NCBI GenBank assembly: GCA_018398815.1
Contig: CM031626.1
Coordinates: 37,006,647 to 37,070,646 of the forward strand
Origin: Conus ventricosus
Taxonomy: Eukaryota > Mollusca > Gastropoda > Neogastropoda > Conidae
Reading direction: 5' to 3'
Length of the DNA stretch: 64,000 nucleotides
Shown: in pieces, positions 42,158-52,973 of the stretch
Position numbering within the stretch: the first letter of the stretch is position 1
How the letters are laid out: each line of letters begins with the position of its first letter
Made by a program: the position numbers and the translations under genes
Notes under the pieces: generated by a model
Seen by the model: only the letters and a program-made list of their open reading frames with translations
Database searches by the model: none
What the model was told of the DNA's origin: nothing

Positions 42158-45100
42158 ATGGCTAAGATATATGAAGGTCAGACGAATTTTTTGAATGGAA
42201 TGCTCGAGGAGAGAGGTTTATCAAGAGCATGAATTGATATTGATTTAGACGTCATTGACCCAAACAAACGTACTGCAAGTGTTGTCATGCTATTTCTCAA
42301 GTTCCAGGCAAATAACAATCAGTCCCGCAGTTAAAGTAATGTTAGCTGTTTAATTCGACTATGTAACAATAAATGATGAAAATCTAGAGTCTGGGTTCTC
42401 AAACTAAACAGCAGACTATTCTTTCTCATAACGAACTTACTCCCGGTTGGGCAGACGAACTGCTTGCACAGTTTGACGCTGCCGATGAAGAAGCCAAAAT
42501 GAGAGGCTTGGTTGGTCAGGAGGTGCGCAGGTCTTTGAGATTAGATTAAAACAGGATAAGGATGCAACCGATTGTAGGCAAGGCTTACATTCCGCTACCC
42601 GAGAGTTGGTTTTTAAAGAGAGCAGTTTTATATCACTGAAAATTCAGACAATCAAATGTTTCATGTGGTGCGTTCTTGCAGGCTGCTCATGACCGCGAAC
42701 ACGCAGAGAGATGTGGACTAACTATCGGCAATACACCAAGAACTTAACTTCAATGGTATATCTTTCATGTTAGTGTAGACCAAATTGACTCAGTTGAAGA
42801 AACAAAAACAAACGCAATAACTGTTAAGTATACACATGGGATTGAGGAAACAAATTTGGCGCCAATTAAAGTGTCCAAGAACAGTCCAAACAATAGGAGA
42901 AACCAGCAAAAAAAGTCTTGTGGACTTACTCCTAATGTTTTCGCCAGCAGGGCTGGCCCCATTACTCGTTGATACGCACAATGAGCGATTATTGGGCATT
43001 ATTCTAAAATCACTGAAATACAAAATTCTGCTGGGAAAATGTTTAACAAGGAATTCAACTCTGTGCAAGCCGCGAGTGAACATATAAAACATTGTAAAGT
43101 TCTGTAGACTGTAAGACAGAACTAACTACGCCCCGCAAGGATCTAAAGTTAGTTTAGAACTGGAAACGGTGCAAACAAGTCCATACGTAGTTTACGCAGA
43201 CTTCGAGTCGCTTTTTGTTCCTTAATGATGGGCCAGCACAACAAAAAACTTGAAAAAAAGTCTTAATGGTAATCATCAGATTGTTCATTGCCATCATTAT
43301 TGTTAGGTCGGATGGCGTTTATTCAGAACCAGAATTATTATAGAGGACGGAATGTGCTGCAGAAAATTCTTAAACGCATGCAGCATGTGCGTTAATCGCC
43401 AGACGTTCTAACTAATCTAATTTATCTGAATAGAATGGCGCTGAAGACAACATCAGTATGACTCATCCACGCATTGTTGGATTTGCGGTTTAGAGCTAAC
43501 GCCCAAGAGTGTAACCCACGTAGAGACCATGATCCACATTAGTGGGAAGTTTAGAGGTGCAGCGGCAATAACAAATGCACTCTTCAACTAAAGTTTTGGA
43601 TCCAAAGACATGGAAGATGCCTGTATCTTTCACAATTGCGTGGTTATGACTCTCACCTTATAATGCAAGCAGTAACCAGCGCCCTTCTGGGTAGCATGCA
43701 TTCTGCACAGTCATCAGAAAGTACATGTGTTTCACTTTATAAGTAACATGTTCTTTCTACGACTCTATGCAGCACAGATGGGATCATTAGAGTCACTAGC
43801 TATGTCCTTAAAAGTCCTGCCCAATAACGGACTGATATTTTGACTCAATCTTGTTAGAAAGGGCGTTTACCCTTATGAGATTACATGAACAGTGGGAAAG
43901 GTTTGATGAAGACAACTTCCTCCTTAAAGGCGCGTTCTTTTCTAGTCTTAGAGGTAAAGGAATCTACGACTCGATTTACCAGCATGCTCAGGAAAGCGTG
44001 GCAGAAGTTAGAGTGTTAAAACGATGGGTGGGGACTATCATGACTCCTACTTGATGGTGATGTATGTATGTTGGCGGACGTCTTTGAAACATTTTTAGAA
44101 AGACCTGCATGAATCATTATTGCCTGGATCCGCGCAATTAAATTTCTGCACCCGGGATTGGAGGAGTTGGGATGCTTTCTTAAAGTTTTCTGGAGTACAG
44201 ATTGATTTATTTCTGAAACCCACAATGTGCAGATGATTGAAAACGGATTGCGTGAGGAGTTAGTATGGCAGTCGCATTCATTACTGTGTAAAGAAACAAA
44301 AATACTTTGGACGACTTTGATCCGAGTAAAAGGTCTAACTATCTCATGTTATTTAGATGCCAAAATATTGTATGGCATGGGCCAATGGCGCAATCTCTTC
44401 CATTACGTAACTTCAAGATGCTACACAGGTACAAATAATATTCAAAAAGCATTAAAGTGGTTTGGGCAGTTTAACGCCTGAATCTACAGCGTGGTTTCAT
44501 TCTAGAAGTTGACTTGAATATCCTTCATGAACTCCATGAACCTACATTTTGACTATCCTTTAGCAGCAGAAAGTCTAAAGATGAATCAAGAGTGAGCCGC
44601 CTAAATTGTGCCTATCTTCGATGGCAAAAAAAATTATGTCTGCCATTACAGACTTCTAACAATTTTATTTAAGAACGGTTGAAGTTAACAGCTGTTCATC
44701 GCATAATTGCTTTTGAATCAAGAACAGTTAATGAAACCATACTCAGAAGAAACATGTCTTAGAACTAAATCCACTGATGGCTTCAGAAAAGGAACTTTTT
44801 AAAGCTGATGAACAACAGTGTTTTGGAAAGACCTATTGGAGAATCCGCACCAGCGTAAAGATGTCAGTTGGTCACCAAAGAGAATCGAGCAATTAAGCTA
44901 ACTTCAAAACCTTTTTTCAGGACTTAGAAGATTTCATGATCAGCTTTTGGCATAATGATGAAAAAAAGAAAGTTCAAATTAAGACAAACCTGTATTTATT
45001 GGGTTTACTGTTTAGCTTTTTGAATTATCAAAGCTTTTGAAGTTAGTGTTTGCTGTTGACTACTTTAAGCCCCTCGTATCCGAGTTCCAAGAGTGCTTTA

Positions 45101-45598
45101 ACACAGATACAGTAGTTATTGTTATAGATATTCCTACTGAAGACATCTCTATAAAAGACATGGAATGGGGAAGTAGACTAAAGGGACATGGGGATGGTAT
45201 GATACATTGATTACCTAAAGGATTCGCCTTTGATTCATCCGTTTACAAGAAGGGTTTTAGGGAAAGTTCGAAGGTGAATATTGGAAAGGTGATTATGGAG
45301 TATGTGGTTTATTTAAGGTCGAAAATGTTCAGTATTTCGAGCCAGGAGAAAATCATTAAGAAGCAAAGGAATATCTCGCAGTGTTGTGCAGTCAAACATA
45401 TCCCACTTGACAACTACAAAGAAGCATCTTGTTTGGCAATAGACTTTTCATCATGACAACGTAAAACTACGAATTTATCTACAATGAGATAAACACATTG
45501 GTTTGTTAACAAAGAAGTCATTAGTTAGAACTCAATCTCAAACGGGTGTTTGTTTAATCCAGAGTTTTTCATTATGCAATTGGGACTGGAGAACGTAA
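42158..45598 (+). pseudogene. polB: Family B DNA polymerase remnant (element 2)
   Basis: Copy of 20092-23483. Readable parts: exonuclease I region at 43,190-43,215 (YADFES), the VRDHD.HISGKFRGA-like segment near 43,525-43,560, GAFFSSLRGKGIYDS near 43,930-43,975, and the motif B region near 44,810-44,840. Dozens of stops and indels. The end runs directly into the integrase end, without the 398-bp block found in element 1. Confidence 0.85.
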
Positions 45599-45601
45599 AT
45601 T

Positions 45602-46572
45602 AATTAATGCGGGAACTGTCCCGGTTGGAATTTTCTATGGTTCTTCTTTCACAAAAGTCTTTGAGGAGCTGGTTGTTTTGTTGGGTCGGTTTCTCGTAAA
45701 TAATACTCGGGCGGTTCATTTTTACAATTATTTTTATTTCATATGATAAAACTCTAACTGGATCCGGTTTGCCCTGATGCGAGGTGTCCCCCTTCTGCTT
45801 CTCCCGGTAAATAAAAGGTCCCTTATCCTTTCAATCCATTGGGTCATAGTTTGCGGATGATGACTCTCCTTCAGGAACATTTAGTGTTTTTATTTATTTG
45901 ATTGCTCTGTTACTGGTTTTAGGCTTTAAATTCTTCATTAGTAATTGCGCGGCAAAACTGTGGGCAGTCTTCTAAACATTTCTGTTGTTGCGAGAATTGT
46001 CAATCTGCTCGCTGTGAAACTGGTAGGTGAATAGTATTTAGGCCTAACTGTTTGTTAAGTTTTCAACTAAGCCTGTGATCTGTGAACTCCCGGATGCCTC
46101 TTCTAATAGTAACTCTGGTTTTTAACAATAATTGATTCACTGGCCTTTTAAATTCTTTTCCTCATGACTTGAATCATGCGTGGATAAGTTTGTGGCCCCT
46201 CGTTGGTAGATCAGTTGTATTAGCAACAGCAACTGCAGTAGCACGCTTTTGTGTTATTGGCTATGCTATCTTTGTATCGTGAAGCCATGTCAATGTCTGT
46301 GCAGTGCGTACATAAATCTTTTTAGTCTACTCCTAGCTGTGGGTAATTGATAGCAAGATCCATTTGTGGGTGTCGTTCGGTATTGTATTCACAAGTGCGG
46401 TCTCTGTATTCGTCTAGGGGCAGGTAAATTATATTTTGCCATATTGCTTGTTTAGATAGCCATTCTTTCGCTGTTTGTTCGCTGCACTACTGTGCTTCCT
46501 GGCTTAGCGATTTTGTTTTGCCTGTGATGCCCTTCCAATATCCTTTGGGCGAATAATAAATTTTGTGTTCAT
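45602..46572 (-). pseudogene. Maverick integrase remnant (element 2)
   Basis: Copy of 18734-19693. The C-terminal end (MNPPEYYLRE-like segment near 45,690-45,725) and the N-terminal start (ATG at 46,572, PKGYWKGI-like near 46,535) are recognisable. The catalytic core is broken by stops. Confidence 0.78.
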
Positions 46573-46576
46573 TTTT

Positions 46577-46981
46577 TTTTCAGCCAATATTTGTGCAACA
46601 AAAATTACACTAACGGTCATACCAACGACATAAACGCGATTTGATTGCATTTTTGTTTTTCTGATGGTTGATAAAAGTCACTGAATGGGGGGGATGTCTG
46701 GACCGGTTGTGCATGTTATAGATAATAGTCTTTTTATTGCTTGGTCAACATTTTTAAATGTGTAAGCTGCATGCCCTGTTCTTTCAGGGTTGTCATTAAT
46801 ATAATATAAACTGCTCAAGTCGCTGCTGTTTCATAGGCGTCTTGTGCGCTGATGTTCCTCCATAGCTTTGTTATGTCTTTTTCTCTCGCCGTCACCCCCC
46901 AGGTTACTAAACGCGAAATTACTTCGCTAAAAGCAAGCGCAGTCACCACAGCGCCGCTTCATTATTGCGAGTTGAAGCCAT
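46577..46981 (-). pseudogene. Remnant of the 135-aa membrane-anchored protein (element 2)
   Basis: Copy of 18319-18726 by place, start context (TTTATAAAAAATGG) and scattered identity; frame-broken. Confidence 0.65.
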
Positions 46982-47006
46982 TTTTTATAAATGGATTTTT
47001 TTCTTA

Positions 47007-47233
47007 ACTATTTATATTTTCTGGAATTATTCTTCGCTTGACTAGATAATCTTTCGTGGCAACCGAAGATGCAATGATAGCAATTGCTTTTGCTGAATCC
47101 TCAAAGTTAGTTGCCAAGATCTGCTGGGTTTAATTCTTACAAGCTTTTACCAGCAGTGAGTATCCTTCACTTAGACCTACATATACAGCAGATTGGAGAC
47201 ATTGGTTGCAAAACAGTTTTTTTCGGTGCTCAT
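47007..47233 (-). pseudogene. Remnant of the 76-aa two-helix membrane protein (element 2)
   Basis: Copy of 18066-18296: start MSTEKN-like at 47,233, and the DFLVKRRIIPE-like end near 47,030. Frame-broken. Confidence 0.68.
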
Positions 47234-47254
47234 TTTAGAAAATAAATAATTTTA

Positions 47255-47720
47255 ATTAATAAAAAACTGAACAGGTGGGAGGATCTACTACAGCTACACA
47301 GGGCAGCCTAGACCTTCCTGATCTCTATTGAATGGACCCCAGTTGATGGCCCCGATGTTATGCCCCAAAAGGAAGAGGTTGTATTCCTTTGGCGGCGTGT
47401 GGAAAAACAAAACAGTCCTCGGAACTGAATCAGCATTGATTGATTCAACAGATGTCGCCGCAAGACATTTAAAGTATCATAACAGGTATGAAGCGCAGTG
47501 GGTCTAGAAATGGGGAAGCTGTGGGGCCAAACGGTTCTTAGTTTGTACACTAAAAACTAGTCAGTAGATTTGCTCCCATTTGGATTCTGAACAGATCTTA
47601 CGTATGATTTAACGCAAGATCGGTTTTAACAAAGTCATTTAGAGTCTATATGATTGTGATCTATACTACAGATTTGGAACATTGTTTTTCGCCATTAATC
47701 ATGGGATAATAACCTTTTAA
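47255..47720 (+). pseudogene. Remnant of the 179-aa hypothetical protein (element 2)
   Basis: Copy of 17490-18029; segments near 47,440-47,480 correspond to SPQDIVKYHNRYEAQ. Frame-broken and without the tandem duplication of element 1. Confidence 0.65.
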
Positions 47721-47749
47721 TCATATAGATTTTCGTTTACCTTCAAAAA

Positions 47750-48240
47750 TGAAACGATCTGGAAATCATCCAGACCAGAAAACATGAAATCACGGTGGAG
47801 AAAGTAACCAAGCCAGAAAATCAGCAGAAAAAGCTGAATCAGGTGGAGACCATTTAAAAAAGCCTGGGGAGTGTTGAAGCAGGAAGAAAATTAGCAGAGT
47901 GGAACAGACAAAAAAAAATTAATGTTACAGAATATTTCTCTTCATGAAAACATAGCACCTCCAACGCCCAGAAACAAGTTGATTTCAATTTGCCAGCTAT
48001 AAAAACTCCATGTGTTAACATGGGCCCAAAGTCTTCATGGAATATTCGAACTTAAATGTGTCATTTTTGGTGCTCTTGCTGCTGCTGGGGGCTGTTATTT
48101 CGGTTATAAAAAATATATAAACAAACGCTGGCCAAAAACAAGAGCCAAAAACAATCTCACCCGCTTAAATACAGAAGCCGAACACAACTGCACCCAAAAC
48201 CGCCAATAAAGCCATCATTTTGATCCATTTATAAAGGAAT
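47750..48240 (+). pseudogene. Remnant of the PGRVAAGKRLAEW membrane protein (element 2)
   Basis: Copy of 16921-17397. The AGRKLAEWNRQKK segment at 47,878-47,920 and the CVIFGALAAAGGCYFGYKKY membrane segment at 48,058-48,120 remain. Confidence 0.75.
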
Positions 48241-48299
48241 AATATTTTAAGTACTTAATCTTTAATTTTTTTTTTTAATAAAACTAGTTCTAGGGCCGT

Positions 48300-48520
48300 A
48301 TTATAAAATGATGGTGTCAATATTAAAGACATTGGAGTCTATAAAAGGAATTTCCATTAGACCACGAATTGTAATCAATGCGGTTTGCTTCGGATGTAAG
48401 ACCTTCCTTATGATCTATGCAGGAACGCTGAGCAAGGGACATCCTCAACGATGACACGTTTTTTGAGGCGTGTGTGTACTATATTAGACATCTTACATTT
48501 TTAGATAAAAACATTGCTTG
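48300..48520 (+). pseudogene. Remnant of the 80-aa small protein (element 2)
   Basis: Copy of 16594-16836; the DDTFFEACVYYIRHL segment at 48,448-48,497 is well kept, which supports this being a real gene of the element. Confidence 0.7.
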
Positions 48521-48539
48521 TTATTTTTTTGATTATTAT

Positions 48540-48705
48540 AAGAACTTGGTTGTACATAAAGGATGACTTAGTTATGGATCTTAAGGTGTACTTAATCAAG
48601 AACTTAATGCAAGAACTTATAGAACTTGAAGTAACTTAATTAAAACTTAATTAAGAACTTGGGGTGGAACTTAATTAAATACTTAATTAAGAACACTTGG
48701 GGCGA
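48540..48705. repeat. Decayed iteron-like array (element 2)
   Basis: Units like ACTTAATTAAGA, AAGAACTT and GGATGACTTA recur; they are the reverse complement of the element 1 array at 16,327-16,560. Confidence 0.65.
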
Positions 48706-48714
48706 CTGGGGGTA

Positions 48715-48850
48715 GGAGGGGAGTGTTGTGTGCGTACACAGGGGGTGGGGATGGAGGACGTGCTGGTGCGGGGGTGGGGGGGGGGGTGGGGACGTCGCGT
48801 GCGTGGGATGTGGAGGGGGGGGAACGTGCGTGCGTGTGTGTGCAGCAGCC
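48715..48850. repeat. G-rich tract in element 2
   Basis: Runs of G4-G10 mixed with GT and CGTGCGTG. Counterpart of the C-rich 16,285-16,325 tract. Could form G-quadruplexes. Confidence 0.75.
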
Positions 48851-48859
48851 AAAACGTTG

Positions 48860-50535
48860 AAGAAGGTCGTTGTTGAGCGAAGCAGTGAAAGCAGTATCAC
48901 AGCAATATATAAATAGTCATGAAGTGCTTGGTGGAATTCAAGGCAGTCAATCTAAACAACCCCGACCGCTACTGCAGGTGCGGTTTCTAAAAATAATCTA
49001 TACGTCAAGTTGTAAGTGAAGTAGGCCTGCAGCGCTTTCTAGGTCAATCAAGGGCGAGGCTTGCTGATTGACACAGTATGGTTGGGTGCTTTTAGCCGGA
49101 TCAATGCTGGCAAAATTGTGGGCCAGCGTGTGAAGCGTATCTATAAATAGATCTTACGTCAGTGGTAGACGCTTGAAACTTGCTTTAGCTGAGTTACAGC
49201 AATTATGGCAGACTCTAATCGCCAGTAGTAGTACATCCGTCATTGTATTTGTGGAGATTTATATGGATAGTGCCGGCACACATTCTTCCTCTCCATCTTA
49301 TAGTAGATGTACTAAGGTCTGCCTAGCCCTATCTAGTTTGTTTGCCAGACATTAAAAAATCGCCATTCTGTTGCATAAGGGCAACTTGAAGGCAGATAAA
49401 CTGGTTAGAATTTAAAAAAGTTAGGAAAAGTTTACACATCTTAATACATAGATCAGCTGCACATGAAACATGAATCTGTAGTTAACTATCAATCAAGTCC
49501 AATACAAACCGCTTAAAGAAATTGAAACGCCAAGTTAAACAAACAAGGCTTTTAGCGTCTCAAGCAGCTCCAACATCAACGCGTGATGGATTGTTTTTGC
49601 TTCGGCCAACTTCTCAACATGCAGCGCATTTTTTAGGATAAGGAAACAATCTCATCGATAGCAAACACGTATTAAAAACCTGGCTGTATCCTTTGTCAAC
49701 AATATTGCCTTCAAACGGTTTATTTCCTTAAAACAACTAACTTTATGATTACACAATTCTGTTTTCAGTTAAACTGGTTATTAAAATAACAACACCCACC
49801 GCCCACACTGGTAAAAACCGTCCTGCTCGTCCGTCTGTCAGCGAAAGAATGTGGGTGGGTTAACTAGTCATGTGAGCGGCCGGAAAAGGCTACGCTTAAC
49901 TCGCTGCTGATTGGCCGGGCTGGGGGAAACAGCGCCCCAGGCGGGAGTGTTGGCGTGGAAGGCTGATGTCATGTTAGGCAGGAAGGTGGGGGGTGAAGAG
50001 GGAGGGAGGGAAGAGGGGTAGAGGAGGTGCGGCAGTATTGATTTATTTGGCCTGGTTTGTGAGTGTGTGTGTGTGTGTGTGTGTGTGGCGTTTGCGTGCG
50101 TGCGGCAGCGCAGCGCGCGTTTGTGTGTTATGCTGATGTGTGTGTGGCTCGCGTGAGTATGTGAGTGAGTGTGTGTAAACTTGTGTGTGTGTTGTCGTGT
50201 GGTGTGTGAACGCGCGCGCGTGTAGTGTGTATGTGTGAGTGTGTGTGTGTGGTTATATATAAAGTTGTATGTAGTCACATGTCTTCCCACAATGTAATCT
50301 ATAAAGCTGTTGAAAAAGTATTTGTGTATTCAAAAACTTTTTCTAACTTAAATTCCCCACTGTCTGCTATTGCCATACGCAAACTTACACCACCACAGCA
50401 CTGGTGAAATAAAACACCCCGAGTGCTGGGCGGTAGGCGGGAATCTAGCAATTAAAGCTTACACCGCCCTGACAGAGTTGACTGTACTGAAATGAGAGCC
50501 GTGGGAACAGACACCGTTTGTATATAAAGCGCGTT
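48860..50535. other. Non-coding end region of element 2
   Basis: Contains a decayed relative of the nested inverted-repeat element (about 48,980-49,150), a (GT)/(CGTG) rich tract (50,060-50,260) and otherwise no gene I can support. The small ORF of element 1 (14951-15307) is not recognisable here. Confidence 0.6.
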
Positions 50536-50714
50536 CATGTCACTGGGCTGCTTTTCCTTCGTTACTCTATGGGGCGTGCTTCAGTCCTGGCTACTTTCCC
50601 CTACGCTACTCTCTGAAAACTTTAGTAATTTGTATTAAAAACGGATAACCCGGCACAGTATGTTTGTTTGTAGATAATCGTTATTTTTTGCTTTTATTGA
50701 AGTCATACTTGTCA

Positions 50715-50810
50715 AGAGGAACAGTAATACTGCTGATTCTAGGTCACCTTTCGCCGAAAAATGATTGGAGGGTGAAAGTGGCGTTAGAACATGACTTTTC
50801 CCTGTTCTCT
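50715..50810. repeat. Terminal hairpin, right tip of element 2
   Basis: Arms AGAGGAACAG (one G inserted) and CTGTTCTCT with an inner inverted pair around ATGATTGGAGGG. Pairs as a terminal inverted repeat with 35,321-35,410. The flanking TIR includes the ATPase-end block (50,625-50,680). Confidence 0.78.
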
Positions 50811-50862
50811 ACTTGGGGAGGCCTGAACGTTATTGATATGGGTGCAATTGCATTAAACACGC
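50811..50862 (+). pseudogene. Tc1-type transposase, middle fragment
   Basis: 52 bp left between the Maverick end and retrotransposon C. It begins TTGGGGAGGCC, fitting the WGG region that follows DVVER in the first piece, and ends in the CACGC target duplication. Confidence 0.6.
50858..50862. repeat. Target-site duplication of retrotransposon C, left copy (CACGC)
   Basis: Repeated at 61,572-61,576 after the second LTR. Confidence 0.8.
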
Positions 50863-52973
50863 TGTCACGTAGTTTGTCACGAGGCCTATGACGGCTGGCC
50901 CTTCTTAGGGTGTGGAATCATTCATTTATTTATTGTCGTTGTTCGTCTGTCGTGTATCGTCCTTGAGGGGCTTGTCGGTGCGGCTTGCACCCTTAATTTG
51001 TCGTTCAGCTAGGTTAGGTTTAATTTCCTCTATCTCTATCTCTAATTTCACACTGCCCTTGTTGGCAATTATCTGCAAGTCACGGGTGGCTGGTACTCTT
51101 TCGCTTGAAACTGGCTGTCTCTATCGGCCTCTCGTCGGTTTTTTTACATGCCCGCACGTGCATGGTTTCTCTTAGGCTTGAGGTATTCTCACTGTGACGG
51201 TAGCGTGGCAGGTTGGCTGCCATCGTTTAGGTGGGTTTTCCTCTTCAACTCGAGCGGAGTTGTATCTGGAGCGCTGCTCCAGTTCTGGTTCTACACCACT
51301 TCGTCGAAGGTACGGTCGGTACTTCATTCCTACAGTCGGCCTGTAGGGGAGGGACATCACGTAAACTCTTTTCCGGCATCTTGCTCTTTCTGTCCTCTCG
51401 ACGGAACAGTGGGATTAGGATTGAGTGTTTGACCGCCTCTGGGGTCAACCGGGTAGCTGTAAGCATCAGTTTCGTGGTTTGTTTGTTTGTTGTTTTTTTT
51501 TGTTAGGCCGGCTAATTTTTCTCTTTTTGCGCTATTTCTTTTGGTTTTCCAAATTATAAATAAATATTGTTTGAGACCACTTTTTTTGGGTTATTTCAAT
51601 CTTTAACCTGGCCAGTCAAAATTATATCAAAAGTCTTTCTCCTTTTTTTGATATTGGTGATGCGGTCGTCGGTGGGATGGGGGAGAGCCTGGTGATTTAG
51701 GGGTGGACTCGCTTGGTCTCGCTCGTCCGCCCCTGTCCACAATTGCCTGTCTCGTGTTTTCAGCCACGTTGTTTGTGTGTGCAAGGCGAACGAGTTTTAT
51801 GTTTGCGAGCGTGCGTACGCATGATTAGTGTTTGGGATGCGTGGTTGGAGATTTGTGTCGTTTTGAAATGTTGCTATAAAATGTGGTGATTTTTGTTCAT
51901 TGAAGTATTATTTGCCAATTTTGTGACAGTTATAAAGGAATGGTTGCTGTATTACTTCTGGTTCCTAAGAAAGGAAAATGTGAAAGTGAGTGAGGGAAGG
52001 ATGAAGCCATATTTTCTATTATGTGTTTAACCTTGTGAATGTAACTTCTTACCTGCTTCGTGTGAGGAGACCTTTAGAGAACGTTTCCTCAGGTTGGTTG
52101 TTTACTGTTGCTATGTTCAGAGTCTGTGTTGAGCTGATGTGTTGTTAGTTTAGTCGCGAAACTCCTCGCCCATCATGCGAGGGGGCTGTTACGGATTTGA
52201 CGCATATGCCAGACTGTACTGACTGCGGGGTTCCAGTACCCTTCCTTCTTTCCTTCCAAGTTTTTCCGCCACATCTCTTCCGGGGGACTCACCGAAGCTT
52301 GCGCTGTTGGGGCCCGCGCTAAGGGTTGGAGGCAGAACAAGGGCTTTGCTGGAGGAGCCGATTCCCTGTCCGGGACTTCAGCGACACGCTCGTCCACGGG
52401 ACGCGTTCTCCGCGGTCCTTGGATTCCCAAAGCACGTGCCATCAGTGTGGTTCGCTATGTGTCGTTCGATTTCGGGTGTGTGTGTGTCAATGGTGTCGGC
52501 TTGAATGACCCTTTCGTTCAAAGGAACCGACCGGTTTGGGGCTCTTGATGCGCTCCCCCCCCCGGTGCTCACAGTGGACTTTGGAGGGGCAGGGGTGTGG
52601 GGGAAATCACACGAAGCACGGAAAGGAATGTGTGAGGGAATGTGGGTTTAAAATGCTTTAGTTATGATTTTAGTTATATTGTGTGAGTCGAAATGCTTGT
52701 TTGCGACTATGGTATGTAGTTGTGTGTTGAAATGCTGATTGCGTGTATGTCGTGTGTGTTGAAATGTGATTGTGATGGTATGTGTAGTGCGATGGAATGC
52801 TTATTTGTGATATGTGTGTGTTGGTGTGAAATAAATGGGCGTAGTTGTATCGTATAGGTCTTTCTGTGTGGTTCTTGCGGGCGTGTGAGTCTTCAGTGTC
52901 ACTCCCTTCAACTTACCATCTAAACCCGATCTGTAAGGGCACAGGTCTCCAGGGGGGTCGTGGGGTCGTGACA
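50863..52973 (+). repeat. 5' LTR of retrotransposon C
   Basis: 2,111 bp, collinear with the 3' LTR. Many small indels separate the two LTRs. No coding sequence recognised within. Confidence 0.85.

Larger units (their letters stand above)
35321..50810. mobile_element. Maverick/Polinton element 2, inverted and decayed
   Basis: 15,490 bp, same gene order as element 1 but on the opposite strand, with AGAGAAC...GTTCTCT tips and hairpin-like ends. Nearly every gene has stops and indels. It lies within the transposase gene of a Tc1-like element; the flanks CCTGG and CTTGG may be a mutated 5-bp target duplication. It is the older of the two Maverick insertions. Confidence 0.88.

Noticed and set aside
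48715..48916. Gly/Cys-rich small proteins
   Set aside because: Simple G-rich sequence with no homologue in element 1.
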